A stretch of 45,680 nt of DNA, taken from a bacterium. GTDB lineage: Bacteria > Verrucomicrobiota > Kiritimatiellia > CAIKKV01 > CAIYGI01. Under the pieces are notes generated by a model, which saw nothing but the letters and a program-made list of their open reading frames with translations, was not told where the DNA came from and searched no databases. Positions 25,483 to 34,382 of this stretch are shown in pieces. Every line of letters starts with the position of its first letter. Position 1 is the stretch's first letter. The stretch is taken from positions 1-45,680 of the forward strand of contig JANYBP010000001.1 of NCBI GenBank assembly GCA_025360745.1, read 5' to 3'. The position numbers were made by a program, and so were the translations under genes.

Positions 25483-27539
25483 GCGGACTTGCTTCCTTTA
25501 CCAGGCTGCTTGAACGAATCGAATGCGGCCACCGCGCCTTCGCAAAGCAGAAGCGCCAGGGCAATCCAAAGCAAGCGAGGCCAGAGCGGAATACCGGCCT
25601 GCCATTCCCGCACAGCACGACCCGAGGATGCCGATAAAGCGCCCAGGCCCTTGATTTCCGACGCCGTCAATGTGCGCAGATCAGACTCCCGCGCCGGGAA
25701 ATTGACCGCCTCGCGGCCGATAGACCGGTCACCGACCATCCACTCGTAGATGCCGGTCCGCTCGATACTGTCGGACACCAGCATCCCGCCGCCTGTCTCC
25801 ATCGTTCGCAACGGCACCGGGGCGCCATCCGGGCCTTTTAAAAGAACCGCGTCGGTACGGACATCGAGGCCCGGTCTCCAGCTTAACGACTGTCCAGGCG
25901 CGCATTCGTGCGCCAGACGGACCGCCCCGGGCGCTCTCCGCCGCAGTTCCAGCAACAACTCACCCAGGAAGGGAACGAACTCGCCCTGGTTCTGAACGGA
26001 GGAAAGCCCCTTGTCCAGCGTGATGTTCCAGAGCGCAAGCGACAGCTCGCCGCGGCAGATCCAGAGGGCCGGGGTTCCATCCGCGTAGGCCATCACCGCC
26101 TCGCCCGCCGGCAACTGCGCCGCCGTCACGGTAAAACGGCCGCGGACACGGCCACGCGCCGGGTCCCCGTATTCGCCGCCGGCAAAGGCCCGGAACAGCG
26201 CATGCTCCGGGGAAGCCACCTTGAGGCGCATACTATCGGGCCTGTTCTCCCATATCAGTTTCGCTCCCGCATCGCCGGCCGGCGCGCCATTCGTCAGGAC
26301 CGGCAGCATGCGCGACAGCGGCATGCCGGCGGACGGATACCACACTACAGGAATGCCCCGTTCCAGAAATCCGCGCACACGCCCCGGTTCCGCGCCATCC
26401 CAACCGGACAACATCAGGAAATCGCAGCGCGTTTCCGGATTCGCGAGCGACTCGACGTTCAACAGTTCCGTCCGCGCCCAGCCCAGGGCCCGGCAACCAC
26501 GCGCCCAGGCGGCGGCCGTCGCATCGTCCTTGCCGTATGCGACCACGCCAACCCGCAGCAGATCGGTTGGCTCAACCAGCGCCCAGCGCCGGTCGTCGCC
26601 GGGAAAACCGTCCTCCGCCAGCGACACGTTCGCCGTGAAAGGCGATGCCGAGGATATCCGTTGCTTGAACATCACGGTCGCCCGGCCCCACGGGGGAATC
26701 ACCGCCTCGCGAGAGGTGCGCGCCGACTCCACCGCCAGGACAACGGTCTTGCGCTGCGGCAGTCCCGAGAAGTTGCCGACTTCGCAAAGTATCGTCCCCT
26801 CTTCGTCCGGCAACGGCCGCGCCGGTTCGCTCACGACACTCAGGATCGCGGCGTTCGGCGCTTCGCCGCGCGCGACGCTTACGCAGGTCAACCCGATATC
26901 CGGCGGCAGACGCGGCTGGACGCCGCGCCAGTTCGAAGTCTGAAAATCGCTGACGACGCAGATTTCCTTGCGCCCCTGCTGTCCGTTTAGCAGGCGCACG
27001 GCCAGGCGCAGCGCCGCCTCGGGATCGAGCGCTTCGGATGTCAGACGCGCCCGCCGGATCTCGCCCTGCAGGTAGCCGATATTGCCGCCCATGGCCGGAA
27101 ATACCGCGCGCGGCGCGGCGCCCGCCAGGATCACGTCGGCGGCATCGCGCGACGACAGCCCGGCCAGGATTTCCGAAGTTTCCGCGCAGGCCACGGCGAA
27201 GCGCGTCTGGCTGCCGTCCGACCAGCCCATCGAAGCCGAGGCGTCCAGGATCACCACCACATTACGCCGCTCGAAAAATCCGCCGCCGCCATGCGAGAAG
27301 ATCACCGGACGCAGGAAGAGAAGAATCACCGCCGCCGCCGCCGCCGTGCGCAGGATCAGCAGCAGCCAGTCCTTCGGCTTGCGAATACGTTGCGTAAAGC
27401 GCAGGGCGCGGCGGATGAACTCCACCGAACTGAAATCCAGCCGCGGCGGACGGGCCCTGGCAAAAAGGTGTACGACCGGCGGCAATAAAATTAAAATCGC
27501 CAGCGGCCACAAGACCGCGTTGATAAAAACCACACTCAC
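25479..27539 (-). CDS. BatA-domain VWA membrane protein
   Basis: The 686-residue protein begins with the BatA N-terminal module: a helix at about 8-26, the loop HLFARARPPRLDFSSVEFIRR, and a second helix at about 57-79. The VWA domain follows with VVVILDASASMGW (DxSxS at 99-103) and VVSDFQTSNW. A C-terminal amidotransferase-like region has FLMLSGWDGAEPGRVRGFLE and GIPVVWYPSAGMP. A last helix lies near 648-670. BatA-type proteins cooperate with MoxR ATPases and other VWA partners at the membrane. The start is a GTG overlapping the DUF58 stop as GTGA. A stress-tolerance role is known for some Bat systems, but cannot be assumed here. Confidence 0.85.
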   Translation of the reverse strand: MSVVFINAVLWPLAILILLPPVVHLFARARPPRLDFSSVEFIRRALRFTQRIRKPKDWLLLILRTAAAAAVILLFLRPVIFSHGGGGFFERRNVVVILDASASMGWSDGSQTRFAVACAETSEILAGLSSRDAADVILAGAAPRAVFPAMGGNIGYLQGEIRRARLTSEALDPEAALRLAVRLLNGQQGRKEICVVSDFQTSNWRGVQPRLPPDIGLTCVSVARGEAPNAAILSVVSEPARPLPDEEGTILCEVGNFSGLPQRKTVVLAVESARTSREAVIPPWGRATVMFKQRISSASPFTANVSLAEDGFPGDDRRWALVEPTDLLRVGVVAYGKDDATAAAWARGCRALGWARTELLNVESLANPETRCDFLMLSGWDGAEPGRVRGFLERGIPVVWYPSAGMPLSRMLPVLTNGAPAGDAGAKLIWENRPDSMRLKVASPEHALFRAFAGGEYGDPARGRVRGRFTVTAAQLPAGEAVMAYADGTPALWICRGELSLALWNITLDKGLSSVQNQGEFVPFLGELLLELRRRAPGAVRLAHECAPGQSLSWRPGLDVRTDAVLLKGPDGAPVPLRTMETGGGMLVSDSIERTGIYEWMVGDRSIGREAVNFPARESDLRTLTASEIKGLGALSASSGRAVREWQAGIPLWPRLLWIALALLLCEGAVAAFDSFKQPGKGSKSA

Positions 27540-28420
27540 TTGGTCAACCTCTCGAACAGGCGGTGAAAATGCGTGTCGGTGCGCGCGATCGTGTAGTCCA
27601 CATTCCGGCGCGTCGCCAGGTCGCGCAGCGCATCCATATGCCGCCCCAGCGCGAAACGGTATCCTTCACGCACATCTTCGGTATGCGCGATCACCCGCTG
27701 CCCGGTCTCCAAGTCGTTAAACGCCACCAGCCCCCTGCCCTCCAACTCCAGTTCGGCGGGCGTCAGCACATGAAAAAGGAAGACCTTGAACCCGCGATGC
27801 AGGTACGGCCCGAGCGCGGCGAAAATCGCCGCCGGGTCGTCGAAGAAATCCGACACCACGATCAGGATTCCGCGCCGCTTGAGCAACGGAAAGGAGGAAC
27901 GCAACGATTCCGCCAGCGAGGTGCGTTCCCCCGGCCGGTTGCGCTCCAGCAGATTCAAGAGCCCGTTCAGATGCGTGCCCGTGCTGCCCGGCGGAATGAA
28001 GGTCCGGATCTTTCTATCGAAAAGCTGGAGCGAAACGCGGTCGCCGCCGCGAATTACCAGGTAGGCAAGGCAGGCCGTGAAGAACGAGGCATATTCCAGC
28101 TTCGACGGTTCGCGTCCGAATCCCATCGAAGCGCTGCTGTCCAGAAAGAGATGGCAATCCATGCTGGTCTCATGATCGAAGGTCCGCAGATAAAAGCGGT
28201 CCGTACGCCCGTAGACCCGCCAGTCCACCAGCGCCAGATCGTCGCCTGGCACATACTGGCGGTAATCGCGGAACTCGACCGAAGACCCGCGCGAGCGGGA
28301 GACATGCCGCCCGGCATAATAGCCCTCCACCACGGCCTTGGGCGCGAACTCGAACCCGGCCAGGCGGCGGATATCCTCCGGCCGCAAGTACTGGAAGCGT
28401 TGATGTGTCACGGGACTCAC
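27536..28420 (-). CDS. DUF58 (VWA-like) protein
   Basis: This 294-residue soluble protein has the DUF58 hallmark EFRDYRQYVPGDDLALVDWR (49-68) and then GRTDRFYLR. A VWA-like fold follows with the metal site FLDSSASM (DxSxS at 94-98) and LIVVSDFFDDPA. DUF58 proteins are encoded directly after moxR in most genomes and are thought to be adaptors or clients of the AAA+ ATPase. Here the gene follows moxR by 14 bases and overlaps the BatA-type gene by four. The start is GTG at 28420 without a strong ribosome-binding site, so translation may depend on coupling to moxR. Confidence 0.9.
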   Translation of the reverse strand: MSPVTHQRFQYLRPEDIRRLAGFEFAPKAVVEGYYAGRHVSRSRGSSVEFRDYRQYVPGDDLALVDWRVYGRTDRFYLRTFDHETSMDCHLFLDSSASMGFGREPSKLEYASFFTACLAYLVIRGGDRVSLQLFDRKIRTFIPPGSTGTHLNGLLNLLERNRPGERTSLAESLRSSFPLLKRRGILIVVSDFFDDPAAIFAALGPYLHRGFKVFLFHVLTPAELELEGRGLVAFNDLETGQRVIAHTEDVREGYRFALGRHMDALRDLATRRNVDYTIARTDTHFHRLFERLTK

Positions 28421-28434
28421 GGGTAAAGCCCGGA

Positions 28435-29421
<987 letters not shown>

Positions 29422-29445
29422 GCTTCAATCCTTTCGACATTACAT

Positions 29446-32400
29446 CTATTCGACCACATCAATAACCTCGCCACCCCCATCATCCTCGTCATCCTCACCC
29501 TTCTTCTTGTCCTTCTCCTTCGCGGGCAGCAGCCCCGTGAACGATACGGATGCCCCTTGACCGACCGGTTCATCGGGCTTGCAGAGGGACTCCAGCGCCG
29601 TCTGGAACCGTTCGGCCTGGCGCTCGAACGATCTTTTGAGGGCGTCCAACTGCTCGTCCGCATTGTCGTCGCTTTCGTCAGCGGCTGCCTCAACCGTCCC
29701 CGTCGAAGCAACCGGGGCGGGCAGATCCACCACCCACGTGCTGCTTGCGTTGACCCGACCGTTCCGCAGCATCCCCATCACCAAGCCTATCCGTTGGCCG
29801 CGCTTGCCGCTTAATCTTGACCCATAGCTGGATTCGTACATGCGCCGGAAGGCTTTGTCGGCCGGGACCACGTTGAGAGAGAAGCCCTTGCCAATCCCAT
29901 CCGAGGCGAGCGAGACCGCAAAGACCGCGCCGGTCGCAAGCTGCCGACCGCAAATCTCCCGCAATTCCGCGATCGCGTTGGTGGAAATCGTCGTCCCCGT
30001 CAGTTTTTGCAGCCTGGCAAGTTCCGCCGCGGGCAGCTCCGGCGCGGCTTTGACCGACGCGATGCTCCGTGACAAAGGCGCCAACACTTTGGCGAGCGCG
30101 GCATTTTCGCCGACGGCCTCGGCCAGATAAAGGCCTTCGGCATCGGTTAACATATCGATGACACCGCCCAGCGCCTCGGGCGCCGCCTTCAAAATGTCCG
30201 CTTCGATCGCCTTGCGTCGCTCGGCGGTCACGTCGTCCGCCGACGGCATCTTTGGCAACTGCTCTTCCGTCTTCCCGTCCAGACGGGCAGCGGCGCGTGC
30301 CCGCATACTTTTAGCCATTGACTCAGGCGGTAGATTTTCCATTCCACCGTAACGGCCGTCGTATCGCTGCGTCAGCGAGCTGTCCCCATAGAGGGTTTCA
30401 ATATCCGTGGCCGCCACGTCCGCAATCGTCCACGCATAAACGCCGCCGGAATACATTCGCCCTGCCGGTATTGCGCGGGTATCGGACAATAGAACTCTCC
30501 ACTCGGCGGCGTTGACGCCGATGTTCAATTTGTTCTTGTCGGCGAGCTTCTTCATGACGGCTTCCGTCGCTTCTTCATCCGCCTCCGGCGACTCCTCATG
30601 CGCACGCTCCAAACTCGCATATCTCAACATCGGAATCGTCTGCAGAATCCGTGAACGCACAACCACGTTGGTTGTCTTGACAACCGCCGCCAGCAGGGCG
30701 GGAATAGCCTTGCCGGGCGGTTGACGCCCCAGCAATGTATAGGCCGCCGTGGTCCCTTTCTCCTCTTCGCCGGCTTTCGTTAGTTCCGCGACAAGCTCGG
30801 AAATATCCCGCTTTTTTACCAGACCACGCAGCGTCGCGAGTTCGCTTTCAGCCTGCTTTTCCATCTGCTTGGCATAACCGGCATTGTCAGCCATGGCAGG
30901 CGGCAATTCGATTTTTTTGCGCATGGCCGCATATTTTTCGACGAAATCCGCCGCCTTCTCGCCTCGCTTCTCGACATACTGTTGCGCCAGACTGTTGCCG
31001 GACCACATCATCGTTTCAATGCCGCCCGATTCCTCAGACGGCGGAGTGAGCAAGAAGGCTTCAATTGCCGGCGCATTGGTTTCAACGTCGTGCTGGAGCA
31101 TGTAACTGACGGCCGCTTGCTTCTGGTTCTGATCCCCATTGTTCAAATAGTATCTGACCAGGGCGGAAGGGGGCAGATCCTTGAGTGTCGCATAGGTCTT
31201 TTTGGCCGTCTCGATCACCTCTTCCGGGGCGGTCTCCGATTCATCATGCCGCGCATTCTCCTCGCTTTTACAAATCGGCGCCAACAGCCCCCTGGCAATC
31301 TCGCCGCGGGTCACAGGGCGATCCATGATGCGCTCGTAAAGCAACCGTGCGCGTTCCGCCTCGGGTTTACGATCGTCGCTGTCCGACGACGATGAGCTGG
31401 TCGGCAGGCCGACGTCGTTGCGCCGCAGCGGACAAAGGGTCTCGTCGGAAACCAGCGCGATCAGCAACGGGATGGACCTTACCCCGCGCGCCTTGATGCG
31501 TCCGAGTGCGCTGTTGTCCATCCTTGCACGCGCAGCCTTGTCCTGCGGGAGAACCCACAAATCGCCCAGCCCGCCGTACATACTGACCTGATTGGTTTCC
31601 GAGGCCAGTGCGGCGGCCAGCTTCATATCCTCCGCGACCAGCCCATCGCCCTTGACAGCAGGCGGTTCCAACATGCCGGCTCGGAGTTGTAAACGCTCGG
31701 CCAACAGTCTGGCCGCGCCGGCCTTGCGCCAGCCGGCGGGATATTTTTTCACCAGCCCGGCGACCGCCGCCTGATAGGCGTTCCAGTCGCGCGTCTTCCG
31801 GAAAACATCGCCGGCCGAGGACAACTGGGCGTCCGCCATGACGTTCAAGGCGCCGACTATGACCTTGCGCGGATCTCCGATCAGTTTAAAAAGGCTGCCC
31901 GCCAGCCCGTTCGCTTCCTGAACTTTACCGTTCTGCCAGGCAAAAGCCGCCATGATGAAAAGCGCCCCAGCCGGCTCGTCCGAATGAAGAAATGAGTCAT
32001 AACTCATTTCGCGACCGCCGACGGCCTTGGCTTTAATCTTTTTGTCAACGTATGACTTCGCCTTGGCCAGGTCGCGGGAAAGGTCGGTGGGGGTCCAATT
32101 GCCGGTATCGGCAAATTCGTTGGCCTGATAAGTAACACGAGTCACGTCGGGCTTCCCGCCGCCTTCCTTGGCCGCCGCGGCCTGGGCCACGGCATTGCTG
32201 CGCGCCCTGGCCTCATGCATTTTCAAGGCTGTCTTCTGGTCGAGAAGTTCCAATCGCCCGCCCACCCCGGAAATCAGCACGCTATTGGCGGCCTTGTCCT
32301 CGGATACCAGCCAGGCATTGCCGGAAAGCTGGATTTCATAAAGGTTATAGTTCGCCGAGTATTGCAAACCAGCGCCGTAATAGTCGAGTTTGACGTAGCT

Positions 32401-32604
32401 GGCCTTGGAAACATCCGGCAAGCCCATGCCGATAAAAGCGCGAAATCCCTGACTGTAGTCCGGCAGATTGGCGGCAACCGATACAGTCGCTGTCGCGGAC
32501 GAAACGGCATCAGGCGCACTTTGCGCCCCCGCCACTGTTACACCCAGAAATTCCAACACGGCCGCAAAACAAAAAATCCATCCGAACAATGCGCCACGCC
32601 TCAT
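29446..32604 (-). CDS. Exported 1052-residue protein of unknown function
   Basis: I do not recognise this family. A signal peptide is clear (basic start, core ALFGWIFCFAAVLEFLGVTV, cut near AGA-QS). The first 100 mature residues are beta-like (SKASYVKLDYYGAGLQYS; NYNLYEIQLSGNAWLVS). The rest is helical and repetitive, rich in Ala, Glu and Lys, with HEAT- or TPR-like stretches such as IPALLAAVVKTTNVVVRSRI and SALVRYYLNNGDQNQKQAAV. The C-terminus is a charged coiled coil ending in an acidic tail (EDDEDDGGGEVIDVVE). It opens the MoxR/VWA gene run and has its own candidate promoter, with GAGGAA upstream of the ATG. It may be an external client or scaffold of the system. Confidence 0.75.
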   Translation of the reverse strand: MRRGALFGWIFCFAAVLEFLGVTVAGAQSAPDAVSSATATVSVAANLPDYSQGFRAFIGMGLPDVSKASYVKLDYYGAGLQYSANYNLYEIQLSGNAWLVSEDKAANSVLISGVGGRLELLDQKTALKMHEARARSNAVAQAAAAKEGGGKPDVTRVTYQANEFADTGNWTPTDLSRDLAKAKSYVDKKIKAKAVGGREMSYDSFLHSDEPAGALFIMAAFAWQNGKVQEANGLAGSLFKLIGDPRKVIVGALNVMADAQLSSAGDVFRKTRDWNAYQAAVAGLVKKYPAGWRKAGAARLLAERLQLRAGMLEPPAVKGDGLVAEDMKLAAALASETNQVSMYGGLGDLWVLPQDKAARARMDNSALGRIKARGVRSIPLLIALVSDETLCPLRRNDVGLPTSSSSSDSDDRKPEAERARLLYERIMDRPVTRGEIARGLLAPICKSEENARHDESETAPEEVIETAKKTYATLKDLPPSALVRYYLNNGDQNQKQAAVSYMLQHDVETNAPAIEAFLLTPPSEESGGIETMMWSGNSLAQQYVEKRGEKAADFVEKYAAMRKKIELPPAMADNAGYAKQMEKQAESELATLRGLVKKRDISELVAELTKAGEEEKGTTAAYTLLGRQPPGKAIPALLAAVVKTTNVVVRSRILQTIPMLRYASLERAHEESPEADEEATEAVMKKLADKNKLNIGVNAAEWRVLLSDTRAIPAGRMYSGGVYAWTIADVAATDIETLYGDSSLTQRYDGRYGGMENLPPESMAKSMRARAAARLDGKTEEQLPKMPSADDVTAERRKAIEADILKAAPEALGGVIDMLTDAEGLYLAEAVGENAALAKVLAPLSRSIASVKAAPELPAAELARLQKLTGTTISTNAIAELREICGRQLATGAVFAVSLASDGIGKGFSLNVVPADKAFRRMYESSYGSRLSGKRGQRIGLVMGMLRNGRVNASSTWVVDLPAPVASTGTVEAAADESDDNADEQLDALKRSFERQAERFQTALESLCKPDEPVGQGASVSFTGLLPAKEKDKKKGEDDEDDGGGEVIDVVE

Positions 32605-32682
32605 CGGCTTATTCCTCGCTTATCAGGTAATAACAACGCTGCGCGTCCGGACCACAGACTGTCAGACCGAACATGACGCGAG

Positions 32683-32710
32683 AATATATTGTCCGGGCAT
32701 AGTAATGCAA
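32683..32710 (-). promoter_or_regulatory. Candidate promoter of the MoxR/VWA run
   Basis: Read on the minus strand, TTGCAT (32710-32705) and TATATT (32688-32683) are 16 bases apart and lie about 80 bases before the ATG at 32604. The -10 box is good and the -35 box weak. The REP pair at 32754-32830 lies just upstream. Confidence 0.35.
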
Positions 32711-32753
32711 CAAAACAAGTAATGGGTCACTGACATAGGGGAGGTGGACTAAA

Positions 32754-32830
32754 GACCGGCTAAAGCCGGTACACCAAACGGCATTACTTATTATTATTCC
32801 CGCGTTTGGTGTACCGCCTTCAGGCGGTCC
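32754..32830. repeat. Divergent REP pair (BIME-like)
   Basis: Two copies of the transposase-linked REP lie back to back around a 24-base AT-rich spacer. The left copy (32754-32779) is in minus orientation and the right copy (32804-32830) in plus orientation. Each has the head GTTTGGTGT followed by a hairpin: ACCGGC-TTTA-GCCGGT on the left and ACCGCC-TTCA-GGCGGT on the right. The stem bases change in pairs between copies. The other two copies flank the Y1 transposase gene at 44 kb. Confidence 0.85.
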
Positions 32831-32925
32831 CACCGCGTAACTGAACCATTACCCGGCACAGCGATGTCCAGATGTCAGGCAATGCGGTGAAATGAGTGCG
32901 GCACTCCCGCAATCAAGTCATCGTT

Positions 32926-33117
32926 CTAACGGGGTGGCGTTGTAACGGCGCGTTCGGCCAGTTTTTTCACCATCTGTTCGACCGTTTTCGGGTCGCGGAT
33001 GCCGAGAAAGCCAAGTTCCTGTGCCTGTTGTCCACCCTCCGACCCGGCCACGAGCGTGCGGGAGAAAACCACGTCCCCGCTGCCGTCGCGTTTCTCTTTG
33101 CGGTAAATATTCCGCAA
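32926..33117 (-). CDS. Small protein or detached C-terminal extension, start unclear
   Basis: This minus-strand frame looks truly coding: GC-rich third positions and a sequence such as RKEKRDGSGDVVFSRTLVAG, then QELGFLGIRDPKTVEQMVKK. The only usual start in frame is a TTG at 33117. The same frame stays open upstream past the end of the exported TPR gene (NEFYGSDAVCSYPPERL) without an ATG or GTG. An ATG at 33164 overlaps the TPR stop as ATGA, but it is in the remaining frame. Either this is a small coupled gene hit by a frameshift, or it is an extension of the TPR protein in another frame. The function is unknown. Confidence 0.4.
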   Translation of the reverse strand: MRNIYRKEKRDGSGDVVFSRTLVAGSEGGQQAQELGFLGIRDPKTVEQMVKKLAERAVTTPPR

Positions 33118-33160
33118 CCGCTCAGGCGGATAACTGCAAACTGCGTCGCTCCCGTAGAAT

Positions 33161-34381
33161 TCATTCCTTGGCTCCGATGTTCTTTTTGAGTTGATTAAGA
33201 TAATCCTCGGCCTTATCTCGTGAGTCCGACAGATCGCATTTCAAATATGCGGTCATGACCTCTGTCGCCTTCTCCAGGCGCCCCTGTTCCTCGAACATTT
33301 TTGCCAGTCGAAAACTCGCCTCGGGCGATGCCGGATAAAGCCGGATCGCCTGCCGGAAGGCGGCTTCGGACTCCCCGTACATCTTGCGATAAGCGTAGAG
33401 CCCGGCAATCGCCGAACGCAGCTTGGAAAAGGACTTGCGCGCCTCGATGTTGGCGGCAAAGCCCGGACGGCCCTCCAGCAGTTCCACATATCCCTTCCAG
33501 AAATCCCGATCGCGGGCCACGACCGGCTCAGTGAGCTTTTCGGACGGCTGCGGGTTAAGTTTCATGATCGAACCGCAAGGTTCGAGATAGGGGTACATCC
33601 AGTCGATCACATAACTCTCTTCCACGAAAAACGGATGCTTGTCCTTGTTATGCTCGAAAATCATCCGGCAGATAATGCCGTTGATTTTCATCACACCCAT
33701 AACGCCTGTAATCTGCACCCTTCCATCCTTGATCGCAATGTCGGCGCTGGCGGCAAGTTTGCCGGACCGCACCTCGGCGACGTATTGCTGGAACGCGCCA
33801 TTGCAATCTTCCGTAGTCGGCAGCCAGATTTCATCGCCGTAAATTGCGCGCAGGTGGGCGGCATAGGTGTTGTCAGCCAGGGCATTCTGCGTAATGCAAA
33901 AAAGTGGCGGCGGATCCTTCATGGCGTTTATGGTTGTGATCACAAACCGTCCGGAGTCGGTTCCTCCGAAATAGATGCTGCCCTTCGGCATGGCTTTGAA
34001 TACCGGCTCGTAGAACAACGCCAGCAGCGAAGAATCCTCCTTCCACCCGGCCCAAACTTCCCAGATTCCCAGCGTCTCATGCACGGGCGCCCAGAGTTCA
34101 CTGCGCAGTTCCGGGATTGTCCCGCCGTTTTCGCCGCGCCGCGCGACTTTTTGGAAACGATTCGAGACGGATTCCCAATTGCCGGTGATGGCGACGCGGA
34201 AGAATGCCAGCGCCTCGTAAGGCATGGGCAGGTTCAAGCGCGACGAAAGTTCCTGATCGAGTTTGGGGCGCGCGGCGCTGAACTTACGCACGGCGTCTCC
34301 AAAATCCGGGGCGCCCTCGCCGGCCAACGAGAGCGAATGCATTCCGACAAACACGATAACCACCGCTATCCATGATCGCAT
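33161..34381 (-). CDS. Exported TPR-containing protein
   Basis: A 406-residue protein with a signal peptide (MRSWIAVVIVFVGMHSLSLA, cut after SLA). The first 300 residues form a domain I do not recognise, with IYFGGTDSGRFVITTINAM, ITQNALADNTYAAHLRAIYG and PYLEPCGSIMKLNPQPSEKL. The C-terminus has two TPR pairs (KMYGESEAAFRQAIRLYPAS; SFRLAKMFEEQGRLEKATEV). A good GAGGAGAA precedes the ATG. It begins one base after the glnE stop, so it is probably cotranscribed with glnE, though the functions look unrelated. Similar proteins in this phylum sit near membrane glycosyltransferase-like genes; that link is only from memory. Confidence 0.7.
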   Translation of the reverse strand: MRSWIAVVIVFVGMHSLSLAGEGAPDFGDAVRKFSAARPKLDQELSSRLNLPMPYEALAFFRVAITGNWESVSNRFQKVARRGENGGTIPELRSELWAPVHETLGIWEVWAGWKEDSSLLALFYEPVFKAMPKGSIYFGGTDSGRFVITTINAMKDPPPLFCITQNALADNTYAAHLRAIYGDEIWLPTTEDCNGAFQQYVAEVRSGKLAASADIAIKDGRVQITGVMGVMKINGIICRMIFEHNKDKHPFFVEESYVIDWMYPYLEPCGSIMKLNPQPSEKLTEPVVARDRDFWKGYVELLEGRPGFAANIEARKSFSKLRSAIAGLYAYRKMYGESEAAFRQAIRLYPASPEASFRLAKMFEEQGRLEKATEVMTAYLKCDLSDSRDKAEDYLNQLKKNIGAKE

Positions 34382-34382
34382 T

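Larger units (their letters stand above)
32605..32925. other. Gene-free stretch before the MoxR/VWA run
   Basis: Besides the candidate promoter (32683-32710) and the REP pair (32754-32830), I see no gene here. A short minus-strand reading frame that spans the REP reads VWCTGFSRS. The same words appear wherever this repeat is translated, so it is repeat-derived and not a protein. Confidence 0.6.

Noticed and set aside
24487-25749. Plus-strand frame of 420 codons
   Set aside because: Antisense of the VWA/amidotransferase gene, whose own frame has DxSxS and operon overlaps.
32609-32833. Small minus-strand protein containing VWCTGFSRS
   Set aside because: It is simply the translation of the REP pair; the same words appear at the REP by the transposase gene.
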